This document shows positions 33,427-42,582 of a stretch of DNA of 64,000 nucleotides, piece by piece. The stretch is from Saccharofermentans sp. (GTDB lineage Bacteria > Bacillota > Clostridia > Saccharofermentanales > Saccharofermentanaceae). Under the pieces are notes generated by a model. It ran no database searches. It was not told the origin of the DNA and saw only the letters and a list, made by a program, of their open reading frames with translations. A program made the position numbers and the translations under genes. Location of the stretch: contig JAEFBB010000009.1 of the NCBI GenBank assembly GCA_016292215.1, forward strand, positions 1 to 64,000, read 5' to 3'. Every line of letters begins with the position of its first letter. Position 1 is the first letter of the stretch.

Positions 33427-35384
33427 TTAGCCGGCGTATAAATAAACGGCTCCGAATACAGATAGTAATATCCGTAGTTGTGATTATCTATTATCATCCT
33501 GGCCTTGTATTTCCAGATCATTAGAATCTGTCCGTCGCTCATGTAATCGACCGGCACTGCCTCTGCGCTGTAAAGCTCTTTTCTCTGGTCGTTCTGGGTA
33601 ATGCCTGTAGGCTTTGGGATATCTTCAACAGAAGCTGCTGTTACATCGGATGAATCTATCTCCACGATAAGATCAGATGCCCACCAGGGGTAGTTGGTCG
33701 TAAGGCCTGTATAAGATTTCAGGTAATCAGCAGCGAAAGCCTCCGGTTCTGAATATGTCCACGGCCAGACGGTCAGTCCGCGTCTGCTGGCGGCAAGGAT
33801 TATCTCTTCGTCGTAATAGCTCGTATAATCCGGATTCATCGTGGCATTCCACTTGTCCAGAACACCATAGAGCTGCGCTACCGCTGCTTCTGTTCCCGAG
33901 GCTTCCTTAATGGCAGTCAGATCTCCGTAATAAGGCACCTTTTCATTGTCGCTGTCTTCGGCATAACCGAGCGCACCTGCGGACAATTCGGGGTGATCAC
34001 TGTACATTGCATCGAGTATAACAGTGTTAAATGTTATTGTATTGAACTGGTCACGGCAATCGTTTGAGTCGAGCATGTCCTCGTATATGCCTATGATCTC
34101 GGGGTTGGTGCTCTTTATCTCGGCATTGTGGATTATGGATGTATTCTTGAAGTTATCTATGTATTCGCTCAAGAGAGGGACTACATATTCTTTCTGTTCT
34201 TCCTGCCCGAAAAGCACTCCGTTCCTGGATTTTGCTGCCGGGACGGCGTTGACTGTAGTGATGCCGCGGAACTGGTGCTCCCAAACAAAGACCCTGCTCC
34301 TCAAAATATCTATCGGGTAGTCTTCAACATTCTTTTCGTAACTCAAGCTGAGGAAAAGCCAGGGGTAGTCGTCGTGATAGATGAAGATCTCGTTATCCGA
34401 GCTTAAGTGAAGATCGCTCTCGACCGAGTCCGCGCCCTCATTGTACGCGCCCCAGGCAGAATCGAGAGTGTTCTCGACATAATTCGACGGGTCGCCTCTG
34501 TGGCCTATAATGAAAGGAACCCTGAGGAGCGTTGGCTCACCGTCATTGAATAATTCTTCCGTCCTGTATGCTTCCTTGTAATCGTCTACCAAGACTCCGT
34601 TGATACCGCGGGCATACAGAGTTACCAATGATCTTGTATCAGAACCGGACACCGCCCAGACAGTGCTTCCCAAGGACTGGAGCTTTCTGATGCAGCCGCG
34701 TGACGCTATATCTTCGCCGATAAGAATGACTTTGCCGTGAGCATCGTTCGTAGTCGCGATCATGTCGAGAAGTGTGTCTTTGCTGACTGTTCTTACAGCC
34801 GAGTAATCAAGCATACCGCGGACGTTCAGAAGGTCTGCCACATCCTTTACGAGCTCGCTGTTTTGGGGCGTCGAACAGACGAAGCAGTCCTTAAATCCCG
34901 TCCTCGTAAGCCAGAGCTTCAATTCCTGGGCTGTCTCTTGGTCACTGATATAAAATGACGGAATAGCTTTTTTTGCAGTCGCAGTAACATAATCGGACAG
35001 GTTCTCGGTAATTAATCCGCCGTCCCTGTCGTAGACCTTAAGATCTTTATCGAGCCAGACAAAAACGACCTGCGGTCTTACGTCACGGTCAGCGATACTC
35101 ATTGCGCCGTTGTCAGCGTTCCACGCAACGGTCGGTGCCATCGCGATAGAAGTGTCAGGCTCGTAAAGCTCGGAGTAAGACATTTCCGACAGGTCGGGAT
35201 ACTTGAGACTGTTGTTTACTACCTCAGTCTGCCAGGGCTCTTTTATTCCCGTTGCCTCGGGAACCCCGGAATTACATGCGGACAGCGACAGAAACAGCAG
35301 CGCGCCAAGCGAAATAAACGCGAGTAAACGCGCGCGCTTAAGAATTGGCAGGGAAGCCCGTGATTCCTTATCCAGATTATTCAT
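33423..35384 (-). CDS. Lipoprotein with glycerophosphodiester phosphodiesterase domain
   Basis: From ATG 35384 (AGGA or GGAG upstream) the product is 653 residues, with a signal ending in FLSLSAC (lipobox). From about residue 285 the GDPD core is clear: IGHRGDPSNYVENTLDSAWGAY, DSVESDLHLSSDNEIFIYHDD, with the catalytic His pair. It continues to WPWTYSEPEAFAADYL and a C-terminal tail domain. Residues about 80-270 resemble a second, degenerate TIM-barrel half (KVILIGEDIASRGCIRKLQSLGSTVWAVS, INGVLVDDYKEAY), which would make it a tandem. It probably cleaves glycerophosphodiesters released from lipids or teichoic acids outside the cell. Confidence 0.85.
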   Translation of the reverse strand: MNNLDKESRASLPILKRARLLAFISLGALLFLSLSACNSGVPEATGIKEPWQTEVVNNSLKYPDLSEMSYSELYEPDTSIAMAPTVAWNADNGAMSIADRDVRPQVVFVWLDKDLKVYDRDGGLITENLSDYVTATAKKAIPSFYISDQETAQELKLWLTRTGFKDCFVCSTPQNSELVKDVADLLNVRGMLDYSAVRTVSKDTLLDMIATTNDAHGKVILIGEDIASRGCIRKLQSLGSTVWAVSGSDTRSLVTLYARGINGVLVDDYKEAYRTEELFNDGEPTLLRVPFIIGHRGDPSNYVENTLDSAWGAYNEGADSVESDLHLSSDNEIFIYHDDYPWLFLSLSYEKNVEDYPIDILRSRVFVWEHQFRGITTVNAVPAAKSRNGVLFGQEEQKEYVVPLLSEYIDNFKNTSIIHNAEIKSTNPEIIGIYEDMLDSNDCRDQFNTITFNTVILDAMYSDHPELSAGALGYAEDSDNEKVPYYGDLTAIKEASGTEAAVAQLYGVLDKWNATMNPDYTSYYDEEIILAASRRGLTVWPWTYSEPEAFAADYLKSYTGLTTNYPWWASDLIVEIDSSDVTAASVEDIPKPTGITQNDQRKELYSAEAVPVDYMSDGQILMIWKYKARMIIDNHNYGYYYLYSEPFIYTPAN

Positions 35385-35531
35385 TCCTATTATTTCTCCC
35401 ATACGATGCGACAGCAAAAGCATCAATTCCCCAATTGTGCTGATGTCGAGACCCCATTAATCTCTTGTCGCAATCTTTGTATATCATATCAGTTAAAAGA
35501 AAATTTGTTAATGTGGTGGCAAAATATATTT

Positions 35532-36260
35532 TTAATACCCGCCCATATTCTTCTTGATCAGATACAGGATCAGCATGTGAAGCGGATAGACGACGTAGAA
35601 TAAGATCTTGAGGACCTTACCCTTGATGAATCCTCTTTTGCCGTTATAAAAAGCGATAGGTATGAATGCCATTCCTGCCTGCCAGCGGCTCGACAGGACA
35701 CATGAGCCGGTCACAGCCCTGAATACCGGATAATCTCTTAAAAGCCCCATCAAAAGGATAAAGCCAAAGCCCGAACATCCGTAATCGGCATGGAGCACGA
35801 TGGATATGAGAAGCAGTGCGAGAAGCATAAATATGCCTTTGGTCTTGTCTTTGGCGGTCTTCAGCTCTTCGATCACGCATAATCCGAGAAAGCCGAGAAG
35901 CAGGGTGAAAAAGACATTCTGACTGCTGTAAAACAATTTGCCGGTGTGTTCGAGATTCCAGGGGATCTCTGAGATCAGGGCAAACACGAATAATCGGATA
36001 CCGTATTTCCTGCGGTCACTCGTATAGTGGAATCCCTCGGCCAGAAGAAAAGCGAATATCGGGAAAGCGATCCTTCCTATGAACCGCATTAACGTATAAA
36101 GGGTAAGGGTGTGATCTGCTATCTGGAGAATGATGATCGGGTTTTCGCGCAAAAAAACACTTGCCACATGATCGATCAGCATGGTGAGCACAGCGATGAC
36201 CTTAAGTCCGCTGCTGCTTAAGAAACGGTATTTTTCCGGGATCAATCGGTAGTTCTCCAT
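35532..36260 (-). CDS. TraX family membrane protein
   Basis: The 242-residue protein has six to seven membrane segments. Family motifs are SGLKVIAVLTMLIDHVASVF near residue 17, MRFIGRIAFPIFAFLLAEGFHYTSDRRKYGIRL near 58, FALISEIPWNLEHTG, and a C-terminal FYVVYPLHMLILYLI. These match TraX, first named in F-pilin acetylation, which in Firmicutes is found chromosomally without conjugation genes. It probably acetylates a surface molecule. No conjugation gene is seen here. Confidence 0.88.
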   Translation of the reverse strand: MENYRLIPEKYRFLSSSGLKVIAVLTMLIDHVASVFLRENPIIILQIADHTLTLYTLMRFIGRIAFPIFAFLLAEGFHYTSDRRKYGIRLFVFALISEIPWNLEHTGKLFYSSQNVFFTLLLGFLGLCVIEELKTAKDKTKGIFMLLALLLISIVLHADYGCSGFGFILLMGLLRDYPVFRAVTGSCVLSSRWQAGMAFIPIAFYNGKRGFIKGKVLKILFYVVYPLHMLILYLIKKNMGGY

Positions 36261-36371
36261 TATTTCGCCTCACCGTAAGTATTTATGTGTCTATTATACC
36301 TTTATTCCGCGAAAAGCATTTTACAGGTTGATGATATAATATTGCTTGTTAAGAATGCATGGGGGATAACA

Positions 36372-36468
36372 ATGGATAGGATATATAACTGCTCTGGCCG
36401 ATGAGAAAAAGGCCAAGCGCGGCGGCTTCGATGAAAAGGTATTTCTGGAGAAAGTAGAGCAATCTTAA
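36372..36468 (+). pseudogene. Remnant of a phosphoribosyl-ATP/NTP pyrophosphohydrolase-like gene (middle deleted)
   Basis: ATG 36372 begins MDRIYN, the usual start of this MazG-like family (MxRIYNKLVRDKIPEII). It shifts frame almost at once, and from 36391 another frame reads ALADEKKAKRGGFDEKVFLEKVEQS to TAA 36466-36468, a form that matches the C-terminal end of the same family. About 70-80 residues between are missing. GGGGGA precedes the start. The identification rests on remembered family ends, but both ends point to one family. Confidence 0.55.
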
Positions 36469-36471
36469 CCT

Positions 36472-37188
36472 ATGGGAACACAAAGAGAATTTGCGATATG
36501 GGATAAAAGCGGAAGCGGAGTTTTGACGGAGACTCCGCTGATTTATAAAGCCTGCAGGGAAGGTAAGCTCGGGTCTGTTCATTCATATTCTGACGGCTGT
36601 ATTTATCAGACGGTGTTCACTTATTTGTGCGGCAGACCGGATGAACAGTTTATTGAAGAGCATCCGGAATTGATCTATGAGTCCAGACTGGTATGCATGA
36701 CTCCTGACTGGGAAGAATACATAAGAGGATTATCCGTTAAGTTCATTCTCAAAAGAGAACTTATGGAGCCTCTTAATTCTGAGTCTGTAAAGAAGCTCAG
36801 GGGCCTTCCTGAAGGCTACAGCTTAAGCCCTTTTACCCGTGAAATCTTCGAAGAGCATCCTTTTGACCACGGACGCAACTATAAGGACTACGAGGACTTT
36901 GCCGCTAACGGCGCTGGAACTGCAGTGTTGTTTGACGGTAAGGTCGTATCAGCTTGTTCGAGCTTTATCACTTTGGGAGACCAGGTGGAGCTGGATGTAT
37001 CTACTGATCCTGAGCACAGGCGGAAGGGACTTGCCGATCATTGCGTTTATGAGATGCTCAGGCAAAGCTACGATAAAAAACTAACGGTACATTGGGACGC
37101 GCAGAATGTGATGTCGTCTGAGATGGCGAAGAGCCACGGATTCGTTCCTGTTGCCGAATATGCAGTATATTGGCTGGAAAGGGGTTAA
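36472..37188 (+). CDS. GNAT acetyltransferase (GNAT_acetyltran type)
   Basis: The 238-residue protein has an N-terminal domain with YQTVFTYLCGRPDEQFIEEHPELIYESRLVCMTPDWEEYI. The C-terminal GNAT half has TAVLFDGKVVSACSSFITLGDQVELDVSTDPEHRRKGLADHCVYEML and MSSEMAKSHGFVPVAEYAVYW. This layout fits the GNAT_acetyltran family of Clostridia. The start at 36472 has no good ribosome binding site and lies 3 bases after the pyrophosphohydrolase remnant, so it was probably translated by coupling to that gene. The N-terminus may be shortened. Confidence 0.75.
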   Translation: MGTQREFAIWDKSGSGVLTETPLIYKACREGKLGSVHSYSDGCIYQTVFTYLCGRPDEQFIEEHPELIYESRLVCMTPDWEEYIRGLSVKFILKRELMEPLNSESVKKLRGLPEGYSLSPFTREIFEEHPFDHGRNYKDYEDFAANGAGTAVLFDGKVVSACSSFITLGDQVELDVSTDPEHRRKGLADHCVYEMLRQSYDKKLTVHWDAQNVMSSEMAKSHGFVPVAEYAVYWLERG

Positions 37189-37191
37189 TAA

Positions 37192-37737
37192 ATGAGAGCA
37201 CTTATCATTAATTGCAGTCCCGTAAGGAACGGCGCCACAGCAAGGATCGCAGAGATCATCGGGGATGAATTGAAGTCACGTTATGAGATAAAGAACATAT
37301 GCATCGACGATTATTCTTTCGCATTCTGCAAAGGCTGCAGGGCGTGTCACAAGACCGCTTCCTGCGTTATGAGCGACGCTTCCGTCATCCGTGACATAAT
37401 GAATGAATTTGACGCGGCAGATATCATCGTGTCGGTCGCGCCGTCATATTGGGCAGATATCCCCGGTCAGTACAAAGCCTTTATCGACAGGTGCACTCCC
37501 TGGTGCAATACACATGAACCGCACGCAACGATCAAGCCCGGCAAGAAGGGCTATGCGGTCGCTTTAAGGACAGGACCAAATATGCCCGAGTGCGAGAGAC
37601 TCATCGGAAGCATAGAACATTTCTACGGTCATCTTGAGATCGAGCGTGCAGGCCGCTTAGGTTTGACTTCGATCGAATACAAAGAAAATGTCGAGCCCAG
37701 AAAGGACGAGATAATAAGCTTCTGCAGCACGATTTAA
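37192..37737 (+). CDS. Flavodoxin-like NAD(P)H-dependent oxidoreductase
   Basis: The 181-residue protein starts MRALIINCSPVRNGATARIAEII, the FMN phosphate loop, and has CKGCRACHKTASC near residue 45-57 and APSYWADIPGQYKAFIDR near 90. The Cys cluster resembles iron-sulfur flavoproteins or the flavodoxin-like reductases that use CxxCxxC. Probably an FMN-dependent reductase. It starts 3 bases after the acetyltransferase stop (same operon). Confidence 0.85.
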   Translation: MRALIINCSPVRNGATARIAEIIGDELKSRYEIKNICIDDYSFAFCKGCRACHKTASCVMSDASVIRDIMNEFDAADIIVSVAPSYWADIPGQYKAFIDRCTPWCNTHEPHATIKPGKKGYAVALRTGPNMPECERLIGSIEHFYGHLEIERAGRLGLTSIEYKENVEPRKDEIISFCSTI

Positions 37738-37752
37738 TAAACTCTTCTTGCC

Positions 37753-37773
37753 TTGCACAGTGACATTGTGCAA
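37753..37773. promoter_or_regulatory. Inverted repeat upstream of the channel gene
   Basis: TTGCACA (37753-37759) and TGTGCAA (37767-37773) are a perfect inverted repeat around 7 bases, 43 bases upstream of the channel start: candidate operator. TGCAACA at 37769 also resembles the ECF-type -35 but lacks the -10. Confidence 0.45.
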
Positions 37774-37815
37774 CAATACTTTTATGTTATTTGAAAGACA
37801 TAAGAGGTGATGAAG

Positions 37816-39930
37816 ATGTTCAGAAAGATCCGTGAATGGTTTAGTATCAGGCTGGCAAAAAATCCGGGACAGATCGTATTGCTGTCGATACTGTTTTTTA
37901 ATGTCGCTTTCATTTTTCTTTCTGCATTCATCATCAGCAAAATGTCCTTGAGCGGGACTGAAGGATTAGGTTTCTTCGAATCAGCTTTCTATACGATCAG
38001 CATGATCCTTGATGCCGGATGTATCTCTTATGTAGTGCAGGAGATCGGTCCTGAGAATGTCGCGATAGCGCTGATATGTCTTGGCATAGTAATCATCGGA
38101 ATGATCTCTTTTACCGGTGCTGTAATCGGTTACATCACCAACTATATTTCGAGCTTTATCGAAGCCTCAAATTCCGGCAACCACAAGCTCCTGATGTCCA
38201 ATCATTTTGTTATCCTTAACTGGAATTCGAGGGCTCTGGAGATCGTCAACGATCTTCTTTACGGAGACAGTGTCAACAAGGTAGTCGTATTGGTAGGCTC
38301 CGGGAAGGCCGATATTGAGAAGCAGATAGACGAGCGGCTCCACGAGACCGTGAAACGCGAGAACAACAAGATCATGGAAGACTGCCAAAACAAGTCATTC
38401 TTTGCGCGCAAATGGCATTGCATGACACATAAGTTTAAGAACAAACTGACGATAATCGTCAGGGAAGGCGATGTGTTCTCATCAAAGCAGCTCTTTGATA
38501 TATCGCTGCATCACGCTTCCTCGATAGTTATTCTCGGTGAAGAGATCAGCAATTCCGAATGCAAGTATGCCCTCAAGGATAAAGTGGAGAAATTCGACAA
38601 CGGCAATTCCCTTACCATAAAGACGCTCATGCAGGTATCGGACATTACCTCAGCTTCCTATTCGGAGGATAACCAGAGGATCATCGTTGAGGTCACTGAT
38701 GAGTGGACATGGAATCTCGTGCAGAAGATCATCAGGAGCAAGCAGGTTGACGGCAAGTGCAATATCGTGCCCGTCAGGGTCAATCAGATCCTGGGTAAGA
38801 TGATGGCCCAGTTCTCGCTGATGCCTGAACTTAATTCCATCTACAACGAACTGCTCTCCAATAAGGGAGCGTCGTTCTATACCGCGCGCTGCGAAGAGAG
38901 CGATGAGCTTTCTTATATCGAAGCTTCTCTTGGCAGCAACAGTCATGTCATTCCGCTGACCGTACAGTCTGAGAAGAACAAGAACTATTGCTATTACATG
39001 GCTTTGAATGAGAGGGATGTTAACAGAAAGAGCGATGAAAAGCTTTCAGGAATCCCCGTAAGGCTCAATAAGGATTTCTGGCTTGAGAAAAAGAAGATCA
39101 TCATTCTCGGTCACAACAGCAAGTGCCATGAGATCATGGAAGGCTTTGCATCTTTCTTATCAGAATGGAGCTATAAGGATTCTGATGAACTGCTCCTCAG
39201 CATCGTAGTTATAGATGACGAGAAGAGTCTTGAGAAGATGGGTTATTACAAGGAGTATCCGTTCGTTATCAAGACAGTCGCAGCAGAACTCTTTGAGAAG
39301 GACCTTATCTGTGATTCCATAAACGAGTTCCTTGAGATGAATGATGAAGACGTCAGCGTTCTTATCCTTTCAGATGATCTTGTCACAGGTGATGAAGTCG
39401 ATGCAGGCATGTTTGCGAACCTCGTTTACGTCCAGGATATCATCAGGGACAAAGTCGAAGCAGATCCTGACTTCGATGTCGGAAGCATCGATGTTATCGC
39501 CGAGATCAATGACCCGAAGCATCACGATGTCGTAAGCAGCTACAGCGTAAAGAACGTAGTCATCAGTAACAGATTTATAAGCAAGATGATCACACAGATC
39601 GGCGAAAAGGACGCGATCTTCGATTTCTATCAGGATATTCTGGAATACGATGACGATTCCGCTGACGGTTATGAGAGCAAAGAAGTATACGTTAAGAAAG
39701 CAAAGGATTTCTTTGCCGGTTTACCGATGGACTGCACTGCGGATAAGCTGATACGAGGTGTTTTCGATGCTTCCTGCGATCCCGAGATCCCTCTCGAAAA
39801 GCAGAACGTATCGATCTTATTAGGCCTCGTTAAGCAGAGCGGAGAGATACAGCTCTTCAGCGGTGATCAGACCATGACTGATGTAATGGTCGGAGAGAAA
39901 GATAAGGTAATCGTGTTCAGCAATCACTGA
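37816..39930 (+). CDS. CASTOR/POLLUX-like ion channel
   Basis: From ATG 37816 (AGAGG eight bases upstream) the product is 704 residues. Two to three N-terminal membrane segments contain a pore-like region (FYTISMILDAGCISYV). They are followed by VILNWNSRALEIVNDLLYGD, a Rossmann-like NAD-type domain, HHASSIVILGEE, a second one starting KKIIILGHNSKCHEIMEGFASFL, and EINDPKHHDVVSSYSVKNVVISNRFIS. This tandem RCK-like arrangement matches the CASTOR/POLLUX (DMI1) family of calcium-gated channels of plants, which has bacterial members. The pore selectivity sequence is not the potassium TVGYG. Ion unknown. Confidence 0.8.
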   Translation: MFRKIREWFSIRLAKNPGQIVLLSILFFNVAFIFLSAFIISKMSLSGTEGLGFFESAFYTISMILDAGCISYVVQEIGPENVAIALICLGIVIIGMISFTGAVIGYITNYISSFIEASNSGNHKLLMSNHFVILNWNSRALEIVNDLLYGDSVNKVVVLVGSGKADIEKQIDERLHETVKRENNKIMEDCQNKSFFARKWHCMTHKFKNKLTIIVREGDVFSSKQLFDISLHHASSIVILGEEISNSECKYALKDKVEKFDNGNSLTIKTLMQVSDITSASYSEDNQRIIVEVTDEWTWNLVQKIIRSKQVDGKCNIVPVRVNQILGKMMAQFSLMPELNSIYNELLSNKGASFYTARCEESDELSYIEASLGSNSHVIPLTVQSEKNKNYCYYMALNERDVNRKSDEKLSGIPVRLNKDFWLEKKKIIILGHNSKCHEIMEGFASFLSEWSYKDSDELLLSIVVIDDEKSLEKMGYYKEYPFVIKTVAAELFEKDLICDSINEFLEMNDEDVSVLILSDDLVTGDEVDAGMFANLVYVQDIIRDKVEADPDFDVGSIDVIAEINDPKHHDVVSSYSVKNVVISNRFISKMITQIGEKDAIFDFYQDILEYDDDSADGYESKEVYVKKAKDFFAGLPMDCTADKLIRGVFDASCDPEIPLEKQNVSILLGLVKQSGEIQLFSGDQTMTDVMVGEKDKVIVFSNH

Positions 39931-40269
39931 TCAGCTTGTCATTGCTGCACACATAAAAAGCAGGATTACAAAGTAGATTCCGTAGAAGATCGTCAATCCG
40001 ATGCCGAGGAAGAAAGCAGCGCGGCTCATTATCGAGCTGGCCTTTATCTTGCCTGTGTGCATACCGCCTCTGTCAAGATAATCCAGTATTGCAGTGCGGT
40101 TGTTGTGTCCCATAACGATAGCAACAATGCTTCCGATCGGAAAAGATGACAGTACTAAAGCGACGATGGCCTTCGTCATAAAGCTCTTTGACTGTTCTCT
40201 ATACATAATGTCATTCATTGCCTGCTCATGACTGAAATCAGACTGATTGTTGTAATAGTTGTTTTCCAT
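39931..40269 (-). CDS. Small two-segment membrane protein
   Basis: The 112-residue protein has a polar N-terminus (MENNYYNNQSDFSHEQAMND), then two membrane segments (near residues 33-53 and 85-108) around IVAIVMGHNNRTAILDYLDRGGMHTG. The pattern is like the DUF4190-type proteins of Firmicutes, with short hydrophobic pairs around a Gly-rich loop. The start has AAGGGGG. It ends 1 base after the channel gene (convergent). Confidence 0.7.
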   Translation of the reverse strand: MENNYYNNQSDFSHEQAMNDIMYREQSKSFMTKAIVALVLSSFPIGSIVAIVMGHNNRTAILDYLDRGGMHTGKIKASSIMSRAAFFLGIGLTIFYGIYFVILLFMCAAMTS

Positions 40270-40407
40270 GGTTGCCCCCTTGTCAGAACAAGATTCCTTT
40301 TCCTACATTCGGTATTATATCGTATTTGGTAAAATAGCGGTGTATGCTTTAGACGCTTAAAACTGAGAGTTTTGATGTACAGTAAATGATTTGTTGAGGT
40401 GTAATAA

Positions 40408-40482
40408 ATGATATTCACTGGTATAAGCAAGACTTTTTCTCTAGAGAACGAAGATCAATATAATATATCAGAGCATAATTAA
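40408..40482 (+). pseudogene. Remnant of an effector-binding (GyrI-like) protein gene, start retained
   Basis: ATG 40408 (GAGG upstream) reads MIFTGISKTFSLENEDQYN and then ISEHN stop at 40480-40482. The first 19 residues match the beginning of the Clostridial effector-binding proteins as I remember them (FS.KNE.QY at the N-terminus of a domain of about 150 residues), but the rest is missing. It may still be translated as 24 residues. Confidence 0.35.
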
Positions 40483-40503
40483 CGAATAAGAGAATGAATA
40501 ACG

Positions 40504-40710
40504 ATGGAATTTGAACAACTGATAAAACGCATAAATGAATTGAGCAGGAAGTCCAAGACTGAGGGTCTTACACCTGAGGAAAAGGCTGAGCAGACTGAGC
40601 TCCGCAATGAATACAGGGCTTTGGTAGTAGGCAACCTGTCATCACAACTGGAAGGCCTCAAGATCAAGCATCCTGACGGTACGATCACAGATGTGAAAAA
40701 GAAAAATTAA
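40504..40710 (+). CDS. DUF896 (YnzC-like) small protein
   Basis: The 68-residue protein reads MEFEQLIKRINELSRKSKTEGLT-PEEKAEQTELRNEYRALVVGNLSSQLE and ends in a polar tail with HPDG. Length and the pattern INELxRKxKxxGLTxxExxEQxxLRxxYL match DUF896, which includes B. subtilis YnzC, of unknown function. A TATAAT at 40459-40464 lies upstream. Confidence 0.92.
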   Translation: MEFEQLIKRINELSRKSKTEGLTPEEKAEQTELRNEYRALVVGNLSSQLEGLKIKHPDGTITDVKKKN

Positions 40711-40740
40711 AAAGAATATAAATACATTTAGGGGGATACT

Positions 40741-41541
40741 ATGGATAATTACATTGAAGGCAACAAGGCTGCATGGGAAGAGGCCTTTGACAAAAGAGAT
40801 GAGTCCTGGGGTGCGGATATAACCGAGCGCATTAAGACTGAGGACTATCCTTTTTTCAACGATGAGACTAAGGCGTTACTTAAAAAGACCGATACAGAAG
40901 GCAAAGTGATCGGACAGTTTTGCTGCAACAACGGACGCGAACTGTTATCTCTGGTCAAATGCGGAAAAGCCGCAAAAGGCGTTGGCTTTGACATCGCTGA
41001 GAACCAGGTGGCTTTTGCGAATGAGAAAGCTAAAGAACTTGGTCTGCCCTGTGAATTTGAGGCTGCGAATATCTACGATATCGATGACAAGTACACAGAA
41101 CAGTTTGACTTGATCTTAATCACCATCGGAGCCCTTTGCTGGTTCAATGATCTTGACCGCTTCTTTGCTGTCGCAGCAAAGTGCATGAAACCCGGTGGAC
41201 AGATTATTATCAATGAGCAGCACCCTTGTACGAGCATGCTCACAACACCCGGTGAAGAGCTTTATGATCCTGAGCACAGACTCGAGTGCCACTATTCATA
41301 TTTCGAGCATGAATGGACCGGAAACGGCGGCATATACTATATGACCTTAAAGAGCTACCAGTCAAAGACTTTCACCGACTACACCCATCCGATGTCTGAG
41401 ATCATCTCAGGAATGTGCAACAACGGAATAGTTGTTACCGGCCTTCAGGAATATGATTACGATCTCAGCGGCGGCTTTACTGATCTGGATCACAGCGGCT
41501 ATCCGCTTTCCATGATCCTGACGGGAAAGAAAATAGTTTAA
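40741..41541 (+). CDS. Class I SAM-dependent methyltransferase
   Basis: The 266-residue protein has an N-terminal helix, then CCNNGRELLSLVKCGKAAKGVGFDIAENQVAFA, the SAM-binding region (motif I in the unusual form FCCNNG, then GxGFDI). FEAANIYDID and FDLILITIGALCWFND follow as the later motifs. The C-terminal part (NEQHPCTSML, HYSYFEHEWTG) is typical of a Clostridial group of small-molecule methyltransferases. Substrate unknown. GGGGGA lies before the ATG and a strong terminator follows. Confidence 0.85.
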   Translation: MDNYIEGNKAAWEEAFDKRDESWGADITERIKTEDYPFFNDETKALLKKTDTEGKVIGQFCCNNGRELLSLVKCGKAAKGVGFDIAENQVAFANEKAKELGLPCEFEAANIYDIDDKYTEQFDLILITIGALCWFNDLDRFFAVAAKCMKPGGQIIINEQHPCTSMLTTPGEELYDPEHRLECHYSYFEHEWTGNGGIYYMTLKSYQSKTFTDYTHPMSEIISGMCNNGIVVTGLQEYDYDLSGGFTDLDHSGYPLSMILTGKKIV

Positions 41542-41603
41542 GAATTGGTAAATCAATCCTCTTAAATATCTGAAGTTTAATTAGACAAATAGTGTGTTAG
41601 TCA

Positions 41604-41647
41604 ACGCGCCGTGAGGGCCCGAATCCCTTGCGGCGCGTACGATTTTT
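41604..41647 (+). terminator. Strong terminator after the methyltransferase
   Basis: ACGCGCCG (41604-41611) pairs perfectly with CGGCGCGT (41631-41638), with an inner AGGG/CCCT stem, then T5 at 41643-41647. Confidence 0.95.
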
Positions 41648-41648
41648 C

Positions 41649-41677
41649 TTGAAACCGCGAAATTTCTCTAATATAAT
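41649..41677 (+). promoter_or_regulatory. Consensus promoter of the 41722 gene
   Basis: TTGAAA (41649-41654) and TATAAT (41672-41677) have a 17-base spacer. The promoter begins 2 bases after the upstream terminator's T run. Confidence 0.85.
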
Positions 41678-41721
41678 TAATTCGGGATAGGATTTTTTCA
41701 GGGAATAAGGGGGATTAGACT

Positions 41722-42570
41722 ATGAAAAATTCTGTAAATGAAAATGCAAAGAAGAATGATTTCCGTTTTCTCGGACCGGAGCGTTACTATCATGTAGCCG
41801 GCCGCCAGCTTGATGAGAAAACGAATGACGGAACGGATGATTTTGTTAACATCCAGGGAAACGATGAGAAGACCACTTTTGGCTCGATAATTGCAGTAGG
41901 CATCGTAGCCATTGCCATTACAAGCCTTGTTTGTATCGCAGTGCGTCCGAAGGCTGCGGAAAAGCTTTACAGCGGCAATCTTGCAGCTGCTGTCTATGAT
42001 GAGGCAGACATTATCGGCAACGATCAGTCACTTTCTGCAACACTTGATGAATACCTGGCTAATACCGGTATTTGCCCTGTTGTTTACACAGTTTATGATG
42101 AAGAGTGGAAGTCTGAATATGATGACCTTCAGACATATGCGCTCCATGTGTATGCTGATAACTACAGTGATCTCCAGCACTTCGTTGTAGTATGCTCTAT
42201 TCCTGAAAACGAAGCTAAGCTGATTAACCAGGGCGAGGCTGTAGAAGCTCATTATGAAGTTTTCGCAATCAACGGTCCGGGCACAAATGCATTTATTTCA
42301 GAGTCTGATCTTACGAGATTCTGTGATCATTTAAGTGCAGATCTGAATAACGGTTCTGAGCCTTCTGCGGCATTTGAAGGAGCATTCAGAAAGGCGATCA
42401 ATGACGCTGACAGCAAACTGCATCCTTATAAAGGCGGCTTTGGGAAGATATTCTTAACATTCCTGCCCGTACTGATTGTAACCATCATCTTTGTTATGGT
42501 TTTGGTAATAGTCAGCAGGAAGTATAAAAGAGACAGAGTAGCTCTTAAAGAGTCCGTGTCAAAGGCTTAA
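41722..42570 (+). CDS. Two-segment membrane protein with an extracytoplasmic TPM-like domain
   Basis: The 282-residue protein has a cytoplasmic N-terminus (about 55 residues), a membrane segment (IIAVGIVAIAITSLVCIAV), an outside domain, and a C-terminal membrane segment (FLPVLIVTIIFVMVLVIV) with a basic tail. The outside domain begins VYDEADIIGNDQSLSATLDEYLANTGICPVVYTVYDEEW. This is close in pattern to the TPM domain (L-x-x-L..TG..P.VYTV.D), but the catalytic Asp pattern is not evident, so the match is tentative. Function unknown. It is followed 12 bases later by the next gene. Confidence 0.7.
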   Translation: MKNSVNENAKKNDFRFLGPERYYHVAGRQLDEKTNDGTDDFVNIQGNDEKTTFGSIIAVGIVAIAITSLVCIAVRPKAAEKLYSGNLAAAVYDEADIIGNDQSLSATLDEYLANTGICPVVYTVYDEEWKSEYDDLQTYALHVYADNYSDLQHFVVVCSIPENEAKLINQGEAVEAHYEVFAINGPGTNAFISESDLTRFCDHLSADLNNGSEPSAAFEGAFRKAINDADSKLHPYKGGFGKIFLTFLPVLIVTIIFVMVLVIVSRKYKRDRVALKESVSKA

Positions 42571-42582
42571 GAATGGAGGATT

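Noticed and set aside
41604..41640. GC-rich stem that might be a tRNA or small RNA fragment
   Set aside because: It is a simple two-stem hairpin with a T5 tail right after a gene, so a terminator; no cloverleaf or anticodon arm.
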